37,594 nucleotides of DNA. Source: Parachlamydiales bacterium. GTDB taxonomy: Bacteria > Chlamydiota > Chlamydiia > Chlamydiales > JAEMRK01. A program made the translations under genes and the position numbers. Positions 17,894 to 25,063 of the stretch are shown here, in pieces. The stretch spans positions 1 through 37,594 of the forward strand of contig JAEMRK010000011.1 of assembly GCA_016463375.1 (NCBI GenBank), written 5' to 3'. The stretch's first letter is position 1. Each line of letters begins with the position of its first letter. The notes beneath the pieces are model-generated. The model searched no databases. It saw only the letters and a program-made list of their open reading frames with translations, and had not been told where the DNA came from.

Positions 17894-18502
17894 TTAATAG
17901 TCTTGTTTGTCTGATCTAAACTGGCCATAGCTTGAAGTAGGCGTTACATTATATTCATGAGATCGTCTTCTACGTGCGGGTTTGACATAAGTGGTACCTC
18001 CTTTAACTTCGTGTTGAATGCATGAGTCTTTAAAGCTTTGGTACGACTCCCTTTTTTTTGCACAATACAAACGAAACGTTCTTCCACTATGCCAGGCACC
18101 AGCGCCGCTTAAAGTTTCTTTGGGATCGCAATTTTTAAATTGATCCATTAGGAAATCTTGCCTTTCAATATAAAAAACATCCCTGTTTTTTAATGGACTG
18201 CCAGCCAAATTAAATAGTTCTTCTAAATCACATTCATCGGTTGGAGATTTCATATTTAGTTGAATAATCTCATCTAATTTTTCAAGATGCTCTTTGCTGT
18301 TAAGATGATATGCTTGATGCCATGTTTCGCCCTTTTCTTTGTATGCAATGCCATAGTCTTTCTCATTTAGCTCGAGCCATTTATCTTCATTAAGAATTTT
18401 ATAGAGCTTATTACAAACCTCTACTAGATGAGTTTCTGAAGGTTTATCTAAAAATACATGACACAGAACAACATGCTGAGATTGAGCAGGACTTACAGAC
18501 AT
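17894..18502 (-). CDS. F-box-like family protein 2 with basic C-terminal tail
   Basis: 202 residues. Residues 10-45 align with the F-box of the neighbours but lack the LP.E start and match only weakly (HLVEVCNKLYKIL). The following family motif is excellent (YGIAYKEKGETWHQAYHLNS, near 50-70). The C-terminal domain has WHSGRTFRLYCAKKRES and VKGGTTYVKPA, then an extra tail with RRRRSHEYN that resembles a short nuclear localisation or nucleic-acid-binding signal. AAAGGG precedes the ATG. A gap of about 100 bases separates it from the upstream F-box gene, so it may begin a second transcript. Confidence 0.72.
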   Translation of the reverse strand: MSVSPAQSQHVVLCHVFLDKPSETHLVEVCNKLYKILNEDKWLELNEKDYGIAYKEKGETWHQAYHLNSKEHLEKLDEIIQLNMKSPTDECDLEELFNLAGSPLKNRDVFYIERQDFLMDQFKNCDPKETLSGAGAWHSGRTFRLYCAKKRESYQSFKDSCIQHEVKGGTTYVKPARRRRSHEYNVTPTSSYGQFRSDKQDY

Positions 18503-18603
18503 AAAATGACCCTTTCTTAATAATTTACATATTCAAAGTCATTCATAACTCAATTAATGAAAATAATTAACTCATTTTTACAAATTTTAATTTAAGAAAA
18601 TCA

Positions 18604-18623
18604 GATCAATCATTTGATTGATC
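18604..18623 (-). terminator. Inverted repeat at the end of F-box gene 3
   Basis: Two perfect nine-base arms (GATCAATCA / TGATTGATC) with a two-base loop span the last codons and stop of F-box gene 3. On the minus strand they are followed by TGATTTTC. It could be a weak intrinsic terminator separating gene 3 from gene 2. The stem is AT-rich and the T run short, so confidence is low. Confidence 0.3.
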
Positions 18624-19241
18624 CAACAATTCCTTAAAAAAAGTATAGATTTTAAGACTAGCGCTCTCGTCTTGAATCCAGTGCAATGGTCTAATATAGA
18701 TCTTGCCAGAGCAAGGAGGTGTGGCAAATACATCTTTGATGCTGTCAAATGATAAACTATTAGATGCACAAAAAATATCAATGGTTCTTTTCGAGTACCA
18801 TTTCCTCAACCATTGTGAAGAGCCAATTTTTTTCTTTTCTAGACACACCGCTTCATAATCAAAAGAAATTGGACTTTTAGCAAACGAATAGATACCACTC
18901 AAATCTATACCTAATATAACATCTGTATTCTTGAGTCTATCATCAATAGCATCATCTAGTTTCTTTAATGTTACTGGATTATTGTAGACAAAAGTTCTCT
19001 TTGATGACTCACCATCAATTCTAAATGTCTTTCCAAATTTCAGTAATACAAGTTGTTTCCATGTCGATTCTTCTCGTAAAAAACGATAGAAAAATTTGTT
19101 AATACAACTCAATAAATTGATATTATTTTGATTTAAATAACAAAAAATTTGGGGATACAAATCAGTTGGCAATGATTGAAAAGTTACAGCTGACATGACT
19201 AAAGACCATTTTAAAAGAAAAAGACCACCAGCATAAATCAT
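18606..19241 (-). CDS. F-box family protein 3
   Basis: The F-box reads LPTDLYPQIFCYLNQNNINL then CINKFFYRFL, followed by TWKQL..LKFGKTFR and, after a variable middle, the family C-terminal domain (WYSKRTIDIFCASNSLSFDS, GKIYIRPL, FFKELLDQ). The longest form starts at ATG 19241, overlapping the stop of gene 4 (ATGA), which suggests coupling. The paralogues all begin MS-x(4-6)-LP, which points instead to ATG 19196 (196 residues), and the extra 15 residues are hydrophobic and not shared. Neither start has a good ribosome site. A predicted host-directed F-box protein; substrate unknown. Confidence 0.75.
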   Translation of the reverse strand: MIYAGGLFLLKWSLVMSAVTFQSLPTDLYPQIFCYLNQNNINLLSCINKFFYRFLREESTWKQLVLLKFGKTFRIDGESSKRTFVYNNPVTLKKLDDAIDDRLKNTDVILGIDLSGIYSFAKSPISFDYEAVCLEKKKIGSSQWLRKWYSKRTIDIFCASNSLSFDSIKDVFATPPCSGKIYIRPLHWIQDESASLKIYTFFKELLDQSND

Positions 19242-19855
19242 CCATAGTTAGAATGACACTCTACAAATTCTTTAAAAAATTTATAAACTTCTAAAACTTG
19301 TGAACATTCTTTAACATCTTTTAATAAATAGTAGGTTTTACCAGTGTTGTGTTGGTCAACATTGTAGTATTTAAAAACTTCGTTAAGATCTGTATTTTTC
19401 TTTGCGTAAAAAAACCTAACCGAGCGTCCTGAATACCATCTAGTTTGAGCTCTGGTAGTATCTTGATATTCGATTGTCCATCCTTCATAGCAACAGCTGA
19501 CAACTTGAAATGCATCGTGCTTGATTTGAGGACGTTTGGCTATGTAGTAGATCTCTTTACCGAAAAATTCTAAACCAAACCCTGGCTTTTTCGCTTCAGT
19601 TTGAATGACTGAGTTAAGAGGATTTAAAAATTGCGGACTATTCCTAAAATAGGCTTCTCGCCAAGTCTCAGTATCTTCTCGATACTTAATACCATATTTT
19701 CTTAGATGAAGATTTTCCCAATCAACTTTATCAATCATAAAATTATGAAATGTTTTAGAAACTCTTTCAATTCTTACTAGATCAAGCACATCGAAGTAAG
19801 ACAAAATATGCCTAAAAACATCGACTGGGAAAGAAATAGATCTAGAAATGGTCAA
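19238..19855 (-). CDS. F-box family protein 4
   Basis: 205 residues with a clear F-box (FPVDVFRHILSYFDVLDL, RIERVSKTFHNFM) at about 9-40, the linker motif LRKYGIKYREDTETWREAYF, and the C-terminal domain WYSGRSVRFFYAKKNTDLNE ... TGKTYYLLK ... VYKFFKEFVE. The start codon is TTG (19855-19853), overlapping the TGA of gene 5 as TTGA; no ATG lies before the F-box, so a coupled TTG start is the best reading. It is the third gene of a four-gene run (genes 6-5-4-3) with almost no intergenic space. Confidence 0.78.
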   Translation of the reverse strand: MTISRSISFPVDVFRHILSYFDVLDLVRIERVSKTFHNFMIDKVDWENLHLRKYGIKYREDTETWREAYFRNSPQFLNPLNSVIQTEAKKPGFGLEFFGKEIYYIAKRPQIKHDAFQVVSCCYEGWTIEYQDTTRAQTRWYSGRSVRFFYAKKNTDLNEVFKYYNVDQHNTGKTYYLLKDVKECSQVLEVYKFFKEFVECHSNYG

Positions 19856-20436
19856 TTTAAACCTTTGAAAAATTCAGCAATAATCGTATTAGAACGTCCA
19901 TAATCCAATTCATTCGCTTTTAAACTTGTATTCACGTAAGCACAGCCTCCAGTAGCTGTAAACTGAAAGTAATTTAGACGCATATCTTCAAGCGATTTTT
20001 TTGATTTTGCACAAAATACTCTAACTGATCGTCCGCAATACCATTGACCTATCCACGTATTCATCTTTTTTAGCGTCTTGGGCACAAGCACAATATCTAA
20101 TAAAGGCATAGGACACTTAACTGCATCAGCAATAGATTGTAAATCAGCTTTATCGTAATCTTTACGGGCATCCAGCATCTCTTGGATACTTAAATTCAAC
20201 CTATTTAAAAGTATGGGATTATTAAAAAAATAGGCTTGTTTCCAGTTCTCATTCTCTTCTTTGTAAGTATGGCCATATTCTTTTAAACACTTGTCTTTCC
20301 AAGCCTCCTCGCAAAGCTTATTTTCTTTAAAGATTTTACAAACGCGCTCGAGTTTTAAAAGTGCGGTACCATCACATTGAGCGGTAATTAAAGATATAAG
20401 GTCTTTTGGAAGTGTATGCAAAGAAATCTGAGACAT
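19852..20436 (-). CDS. F-box family protein 5
   Basis: 194 residues. F-box LPKDLISLITAQCDGTALLK then LERVCKIF at 9-38, linker motif KEYGHTYKEENENWKQAYFF, then a middle segment and C-terminal domain WYCGRSVRVFCAKSKKSLED ... TGGCAYVNT ... AEFFKGLN. It starts three bases after the stop of gene 6. Its first 93 bases recur at 21511-21603 as a stub created by a tandem duplication. Predicted cytoplasmic or secreted adaptor; no enzymatic motif. Confidence 0.8.
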   Translation of the reverse strand: MSQISLHTLPKDLISLITAQCDGTALLKLERVCKIFKENKLCEEAWKDKCLKEYGHTYKEENENWKQAYFFNNPILLNRLNLSIQEMLDARKDYDKADLQSIADAVKCPMPLLDIVLVPKTLKKMNTWIGQWYCGRSVRVFCAKSKKSLEDMRLNYFQFTATGGCAYVNTSLKANELDYGRSNTIIAEFFKGLN

Positions 20437-20439
20437 AAA

Positions 20440-21024
20440 TTATGCTTTGGATGAAATTTTTGTGAAAAATTCTCTTATTTGATTTTGTAATTTTGGGGTC
20501 ATTTGTTTTAACTTTAAAGAATAGATAGTGCCACCATATTTATTCTTTTTTTCGTAATGGTTTTCTATATCAGAAAAACTTGTCTTTGTTTGAGCGCATT
20601 GTAAAAGAATTGTTCTCATGGAATATAACTTTTTATAAGGACCGTCAATATCAGGGTGGGGAACGAAAATAATTTCTCGTTTAGTTTGTGGTTTGTAAGT
20701 TTGGTCAAACACATAGCCTATATTAAAATCAGTCCAAGTGAAATTGATTATAATTGAATTAGTTGCAGCATCATCTAGCGCTTTATCAAGAAATTTGAGG
20801 CGGCGATTAAGAAAATAGGCTTGTTTAGGTGTTTCATTAGTCTCTTTATAAGCGACGTGATTTTCCTGCAGGTTCCATTGATCCCAAAGAGGATGATGTT
20901 CTATAAAGTTTTTAAATTCTTTGCTAACACGTTCTAGCTTTAATAGTGAATTTGCATCACAGTAAGAAAAAATCGTAGATGATATTATTTTTGTCGGCGT
21001 TGTATCAAGTGAGATAAAAGACAT
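20440..21024 (-). CDS. F-box family protein 6
   Basis: 194 residues from ATG 21024, preceded by AGG at suitable spacing. A longer frame to 21126 exists, but its extra residues are the antisense of the dapB-derived sequence, and the paralogues start MS-. F-box: KIISSTIFSYCDANSLLK, LERVSKEFKNFI; linker: AYKETNETPKQAYFLN; C-terminal domain: LYSMRTILLQCAQTKTSFSD, YGGTIYSLK, IREFFTK. Its closest relative is the copy at 21613-22254, roughly half identical in protein and produced by the same tandem duplication that left the dapB fragment next door. It is first in the run 6-5-4-3. Confidence 0.8.
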   Translation of the reverse strand: MSFISLDTTPTKIISSTIFSYCDANSLLKLERVSKEFKNFIEHHPLWDQWNLQENHVAYKETNETPKQAYFLNRRLKFLDKALDDAATNSIIINFTWTDFNIGYVFDQTYKPQTKREIIFVPHPDIDGPYKKLYSMRTILLQCAQTKTSFSDIENHYEKKNKYGGTIYSLKLKQMTPKLQNQIREFFTKISSKA

Positions 21025-21051
21025 TATAACCTGTGCGGGAGTGATCAGACA

Positions 21052-21516
21052 ATGAGTATAGAAAAAATAAATGATTTTCGCATAGGGATTATCGGTTATG
21101 GAAAAATGGGTAAAATGGTTCAGCAAATAGCTTTTGCCAATGAAATTACCGTTCAGTCAATCATTCCCTCTATTGAAAAACTGTCTCACAACTTGGTTGA
21201 AAACTGTGATGTTCTTATCGACTAAATATTTGGTGGTTATGATGTTGCCGGTCACGAGACCAACAATAATCAAAAAGTGGATAGCCCATCTGGCAGCGCT
21301 AAAACACTTACAGAAACTTTACTTAAATATTTTCCTCCAAAAAAACAGCCTCTTTACGACACATCATACTCGCAAATTGATCAAAAAGAATTGCATTTAA
21401 GTAGTAAAAGAATTGGATCAATTGTTAGTACACATACTGTGATAATTCTTTTTGCGATACGATTGAACTTACACGCACAAGAGACGGCCTTGCATTAGGC
21501 GCTATGAAGTGCGCTC
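21052..21516 (+). pseudogene. dapB: Decayed dapB fragment
   Basis: Copy of the dapB gene at 22282. The first 171 bases differ at only two positions and would encode the first 57 residues, then a deletion of about 208 bases between short ct repeats (22452 and 22660 in the intact gene) brings an in-frame TAA. Beyond it the frame continues through the substrate-binding motif VDSPSGSAKTL (kept), then a 4-base deletion shifts the frame, a 9-base deletion follows near acttacac, and the copy ends at gcgctc, lacking the last 83 bases. No full DapB can be made from it. Its 5' end may still act as the upstream region of F-box gene 6. Confidence 0.9.
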
Positions 21517-21603
21517 CAGTTTGAAAATTGTGAACTCATCGCATTGAGATGTAATTAAAATTATAAGGTCTTTTGGAAGTATATGCAAAGAAATCTGAGA
21601 CAA
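21502..21603 (-). pseudogene. 5' stub of an F-box gene (duplicate of F-box 5)
   Basis: On the minus strand, 21603-21511 repeats the first 93 bases of F-box gene 5: LSQISLHILPKDLIILITSQ and onward to KLER, after which the sequence is antisense of the dapB fragment and ends at TAG 21502-21504. The original ATG is now TTG. It lies nine bases after the stop of the F-box 6 paralogue, as gene 5 does after gene 6. At most a 33-residue half F-box could be translated. Confidence 0.75.
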
Positions 21604-22969
21604 AAGTTATGCTTAGGATAAGGTTATACGAAAAAATGTTCTTATTTGATTTCGAACTTCTGGCGTCATTTTTTTCCAGTGTATGCTGAAAATTGTGCCG
21701 CCATTTTCTTCCCGTCTTTTACAATGTTTTTCAATATCCAGAGAATTTATTTTTGCTTGGGCAAATTTGAATGAAATACTTCTTAACGAATAAAATTTTC
21801 TACAACAGCCATCATTGTCACCATTTACCATAATCGGATGATAAATATCAATAATTTCTCGCTTTGAATTTGGGCAGTAATTTTTCCTGAAAACACTATC
21901 AATGTTAAAATCTGCTAGAGTCATGTGGTTTCTAAGAGGATTTGTCTCATCATCATCAATTTCCTTTTGAGTACATTTCGCTCTAAAAGTATTCATAGCA
22001 GCATCATCAATATCCTTATCTAAAAGCTCAAGTCTATGGTTTAGAAAATACGCTTGCTTAGAGGTTTCGTTAGCCTCTCTGTATAGAAAATGATTCTCTT
22101 GCAAAATGTGATGATTCCAAACAGGATGATCAACAATGATTTCTTTAAAAAATTTACAAACACGTTCTAGCTTTAATAGTGTATTTGGATCACAGTAAAA
22201 AAAAATCGTAGATGCTATTTCTACGGGCATTGTATCAAATGTGATATAAGACATTATAACCTGTGCGGGAGTGATCAGACAATGAGTATAGAAAAAATAA
22301 ATGATTTTCGCATAGGGATTATCGGTTATGGAAAAATGGGTAAAATGGTTCAGCAAATAGCTTTTGCCAATGAAATTACCGTTCAGTCAATCATTCCCTC
22401 TATTGAAAAACTTTCCCACAACTTGGTTGAAAACTGTGATGTTCTTATCGACTTTTCTCATGCATCAGTTGCTCCTCGTTTGATTGAACAGGCCCTCTCA
22501 TTTCAAAAGCCTGTGGTTAGTGGTACGACGGGCTGGAAGCCCGACGTACCACTATTAACTGATTTAGCTTTGAAGAATAAAACAGCATTCTTACACGCGA
22601 CTAATTTTTCATTAGGTTTTCATATTTATAACAAGCTCGTTGCACAATCAGCTGAATGGCTAAATAAACTTGGTGGTTATGATGTTGCCGGTCACGAGAT
22701 CCACCATAACCAAAAAGTGGATAGCCCCTCTGGCAGCGCTAAAACACTTGCAGAAACTTTACTCAAACATTTTCCACAAAAAAAACAAACCCTCTACGAC
22801 ACCTCATACTCGCAAATTGATCAAAATGAATTGCATTTCAGTAGTACAAGAATTGGATCAACTGTTGGTACACATACTGTGATGTTTGATTCTTTTTGCG
22901 ATACGATTGAACTTACACACAGAGCTCGCACAAGAGACGGATTTGCTTTAGGCGCTTTAAAATGCGCTC
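21511..22969. repeat. Right copy of the tandem duplication (F-box 5 stub, F-box 6 paralogue, intact dapB)
   Basis: Starts at the junction gcgctc (21511-21516) and extends to gcgctc inside intact dapB (22964-22969). The shared six bases at both ends and at the junction are the expected footprint of a tandem duplication by recombination between short homologies. Confidence 0.8.
21613..22254 (-). CDS. F-box family protein 7 (duplicate of protein 6)
   Basis: 213 residues from ATG 22254. F-box MPVEIASTIFFYCDPNTLLK, LERVCKFFKEII; linker LYREANETSKQAYFLNHRLE; a middle segment about 20 residues longer than in protein 6; C-terminal domain KFYSLRSISFKFAQAKINSL, NGGTIFSIHW, IRTFFR. It is intact and transcribed away from dapB with only 27 bases between the two start codons, so its promoter must lie within dapB coding sequence. 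Divergence from protein 6 is far greater than that of the co-duplicated dapB sequence. Confidence 0.8.
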   Translation of the reverse strand: MSYITFDTMPVEIASTIFFYCDPNTLLKLERVCKFFKEIIVDHPVWNHHILQENHFLYREANETSKQAYFLNHRLELLDKDIDDAAMNTFRAKCTQKEIDDDETNPLRNHMTLADFNIDSVFRKNYCPNSKREIIDIYHPIMVNGDNDGCCRKFYSLRSISFKFAQAKINSLDIEKHCKRREENGGTIFSIHWKKMTPEVRNQIRTFFRITLS

Positions 22970-23052
22970 AATGGATAAAAGGTAAAGTGGGCTATTTTAC
23001 AATCGATGATTTTATCGACTCAATGAAAGAATGCTGCGAGGTCGTTTCATGA
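22282..23052 (+). CDS. dapB: 4-hydroxy-tetrahydrodipicolinate reductase
   Basis: 256 residues; reduces hydroxy-tetrahydrodipicolinate to tetrahydrodipicolinate with NAD(P)H in the lysine/diaminopimelate pathway. N-terminal dinucleotide motif IGYGKMGKMV, SGTTGW mid-protein, and the active-site and substrate motif EIHHNQKVDSPSGSAKTL (catalytic HH, Lys, and the SGSA loop) are all present. CGGGAG precedes the ATG. It overlaps dapA by ATGA. The region up to 22969 is duplicated to the left, where the copy has decayed; this one is the functional gene. Confidence 0.95.
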   Translation: MSIEKINDFRIGIIGYGKMGKMVQQIAFANEITVQSIIPSIEKLSHNLVENCDVLIDFSHASVAPRLIEQALSFQKPVVSGTTGWKPDVPLLTDLALKNKTAFLHATNFSLGFHIYNKLVAQSAEWLNKLGGYDVAGHEIHHNQKVDSPSGSAKTLAETLLKHFPQKKQTLYDTSYSQIDQNELHFSSTRIGSTVGTHTVMFDSFCDTIELTHRARTRDGFALGALKCAQWIKGKVGYFTIDDFIDSMKECCEVVS

Positions 23053-23957
23053 AAATTAAACCAGGTATCATAACAGCACTTGTCACTCCCTTCAAAGAAG
23101 GCAGACTTGATGAAGATATGCTTCGCTTTCTTATCAATCGACAACTTCAAGCAGGAATTGATGGCCTTTTATTACTTGGAACAACTGGGGAATCTCCTAC
23201 ATTAAGCCTTGAAGAGTCCAAACGCATTGTTGAAGTTGCAGTAGAAGAAGCTAAAGACAAAGTTCCATTAATTATAGGAACAGGATCGTATTCAACAGAA
23301 CAAACGATTAAAAATTCTCAACTAGCAAAAGATCTTGGAGCTGACGCTTCTTTAATCATTACCCCCTATTATATTAAACCGACACAAGAGGGTTTGTACT
23401 TACACTATAAAGCCGTTAACGACGCAGTTGATTTGCCTATAATTATCTACAGTATACCAGCCAGAACAAACGTTGAGATTCAATTACCGACATGGAAAAA
23501 ACTCTTAATATTAAAAAATATGGCAGCCATTAAAGAGTGTACAAGTCAAGCAGAAACAATCAGTACACTTTTAGATTACTGTCAAAATAATCATCCCGAT
23601 AAATTTATCTATACTGGCGATGATGCCTTCACTTTACCATTGATATCTCTTGGAGGTCATGGATCTATTTCTGTAACGAGTAATTTGTTTCCAGAAGAAA
23701 TGATTGCATTATGTCACTCGGCATTCGATGGTGATTTTATAACTGCAAAACAAAAGCATTATTCTTTGTTACCCTTATTTAAAACACTATTTTTAGAGTC
23801 CAACCCTATACCTATTAAAGAAGCTCTCAATGCAATGGATATTGCAGTTGGTGGATTAAGATTACCCCTTTGTGCAATGCAAAAAGACAAAAAAGAAATC
23901 CTTTTAGATGCACTAGAAAAATATCAAACGATTAATGCTTCAATGGTGTCACAATGA
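23049..23957 (+). CDS. dapA: 4-hydroxy-tetrahydrodipicolinate synthase
   Basis: 302 residues, a class I aldolase condensing pyruvate and aspartate semialdehyde. Motifs: GTTGESPTLSLEE near 40-52, catalytic Tyr in IIYSIPART (Y134) and Schiff-base Lys in AAIKECTS (K162). The start is ATG 23049, overlapping the dapB stop as ATGA, with GAGG upstream. An ATG at 23031 would extend it into dapB and is less likely. Second gene of dapB-dapA-asd. Confidence 0.95.
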   Translation: MKIKPGIITALVTPFKEGRLDEDMLRFLINRQLQAGIDGLLLLGTTGESPTLSLEESKRIVEVAVEEAKDKVPLIIGTGSYSTEQTIKNSQLAKDLGADASLIITPYYIKPTQEGLYLHYKAVNDAVDLPIIIYSIPARTNVEIQLPTWKKLLILKNMAAIKECTSQAETISTLLDYCQNNHPDKFIYTGDDAFTLPLISLGGHGSISVTSNLFPEEMIALCHSAFDGDFITAKQKHYSLLPLFKTLFLESNPIPIKEALNAMDIAVGGLRLPLCAMQKDKKEILLDALEKYQTINASMVSQ

Positions 23958-25063
23958 AAAAAATTTCAGTTGGAATATTAGGTGCAACAGGAGTTGTTGG
24001 TCAGCAATACATCAAACGATTAATTGATCATCCCTGGTTTGATATCACTTATTTAGCAGCTTCAGTTCAATCAGCTGGTAAAAGTTACGGACAAGCTGTC
24101 GAAGGGCGCTGGCGATTGCCAGAAGCCCTTCCGGAAAACATCAAAAACTGTTATGTCCATTCAATTAACCAAGTAAGAGAAGCATCAAAGCTTTGTACTA
24201 TACTATTTTCTGCAATCGACACCCAAACGGCAAAAATTTGGGAACCACAATTTGCAGAAGCTGGTCTCATTGTTATTTCTAATGCGTCAGCTTACAGAAA
24301 TGATGATGCAGTCCCTATCATTATACCAGAGATAAATGCTGATCATTTAAAACTTGTACAAAGGCAAAAAGAATTAAAAGGATGGAAAGGAGGCCTTTTA
24401 GTTAAACCTAACTGTACAGTGCAATCTTATCTCCTACCCCTGCATGCAATTCATCAAAAAGCTCCTATCAAACGAGCTATTGTGACAACAATGCAAGCTG
24501 TATCGGGCGCTGGCTATCCAGGAGTGGCTTCACTTGATTGTTTGGACAATATCGTCCCCTACATTGCGGGCGAAGAAGATAAATGTGCAAGCGAGCCCCT
24601 AAAGATCTGGGGTACTTTAAATGCAGACTCCATAGAGCCTGCAAAATATCCTATTTTTTCAGTTCATTGTAATAGAGTGCCCATAACTGATGGGCATACA
24701 TCTTGTGTTTCCTTTGAATTTTTAGATGAAAAATTGGACCAAGATGAAATTATTGAACTATGGAAAACGTTTGAGGGTCCTCCTCAATCGTTACAATTGC
24801 CATCGGCCCCAAAAAAACCATTAATCTATCGAATTGAAAATGATAGGCCACAACCAAGACTTGATCGAGATTCAGAAAATGGCATGGCAGTTACTATGGG
24901 AAGGCTCAGACCCTGCCCTGTATTTGACTGGCGTTTTGTTACATTATCTCATAATACAGCTAGAGGTGCCGCAGGTGGTGGAGTTCTTAACGCAGAACTA
25001 TTTATTCGATCTTCCCAAGAGGAGTTTCAAGAAGCCACCATGAACTTAGCCCTAAGTAGATGA
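23954..25063 (+). CDS. asd: Aspartate-semialdehyde dehydrogenase
   Basis: 369 residues of the archaeal/fungal-like Asd group; makes aspartate semialdehyde from aspartyl phosphate. N-terminal GATGVVGQQYI dinucleotide motif, catalytic Cys in KPNCTVQ (C154), VSGAGYPGVAS and the C-terminal NTARGAAGG. It overlaps dapA by four bases (ATGA), and its 3' end overlaps the convergent MgtE-like gene by 62 bases. The aspartokinase gene lysC, which lies between dapA and asd in C. trachomatis, is absent from this cluster. Confidence 0.95.
   Translation: MKKISVGILGATGVVGQQYIKRLIDHPWFDITYLAASVQSAGKSYGQAVEGRWRLPEALPENIKNCYVHSINQVREASKLCTILFSAIDTQTAKIWEPQFAEAGLIVISNASAYRNDDAVPIIIPEINADHLKLVQRQKELKGWKGGLLVKPNCTVQSYLLPLHAIHQKAPIKRAIVTTMQAVSGAGYPGVASLDCLDNIVPYIAGEEDKCASEPLKIWGTLNADSIEPAKYPIFSVHCNRVPITDGHTSCVSFEFLDEKLDQDEIIELWKTFEGPPQSLQLPSAPKKPLIYRIENDRPQPRLDRDSENGMAVTMGRLRPCPVFDWRFVTLSHNTARGAAGGGVLNAELFIRSSQEEFQEATMNLALSR

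Larger units (their letters stand above)
20344..21516. repeat. Left copy of a tandem duplication (F-box 5 start, F-box 6, dapB fragment)
   Basis: Starts at gcgctc within F-box gene 5 (20344-20349) and ends at gcgctc in the dapB remnant (21511-21516). The order of content matches the right copy: 5' part of F-box 5, F-box 6, 27-base spacer, dapB up to the gcgctc motif. It is shorter than the right copy mainly because of deletions in the dapB part. Confidence 0.8.

Noticed and set aside
21017-21048. TTGTCT-N18-TATAAT on the minus strand before F-box 6 (also before F-box 7)
   Set aside because: Its -10 box overlaps the start codon, so transcription would begin inside the gene; a TATACT further upstream is more workable.
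21025-21126. N-terminal extension of F-box protein 6 (and the same at 22255-22356 for protein 7)
   Set aside because: The extra residues are antisense to the dapB 5' end, are not found in other family members, and the ATG at the F-box start has a spaced AGG.
21134-21498. Two short plus-strand ORFs in the F-box array
   Set aside because: They are out-of-frame or partial readings of the decayed dapB copy, not separate genes.
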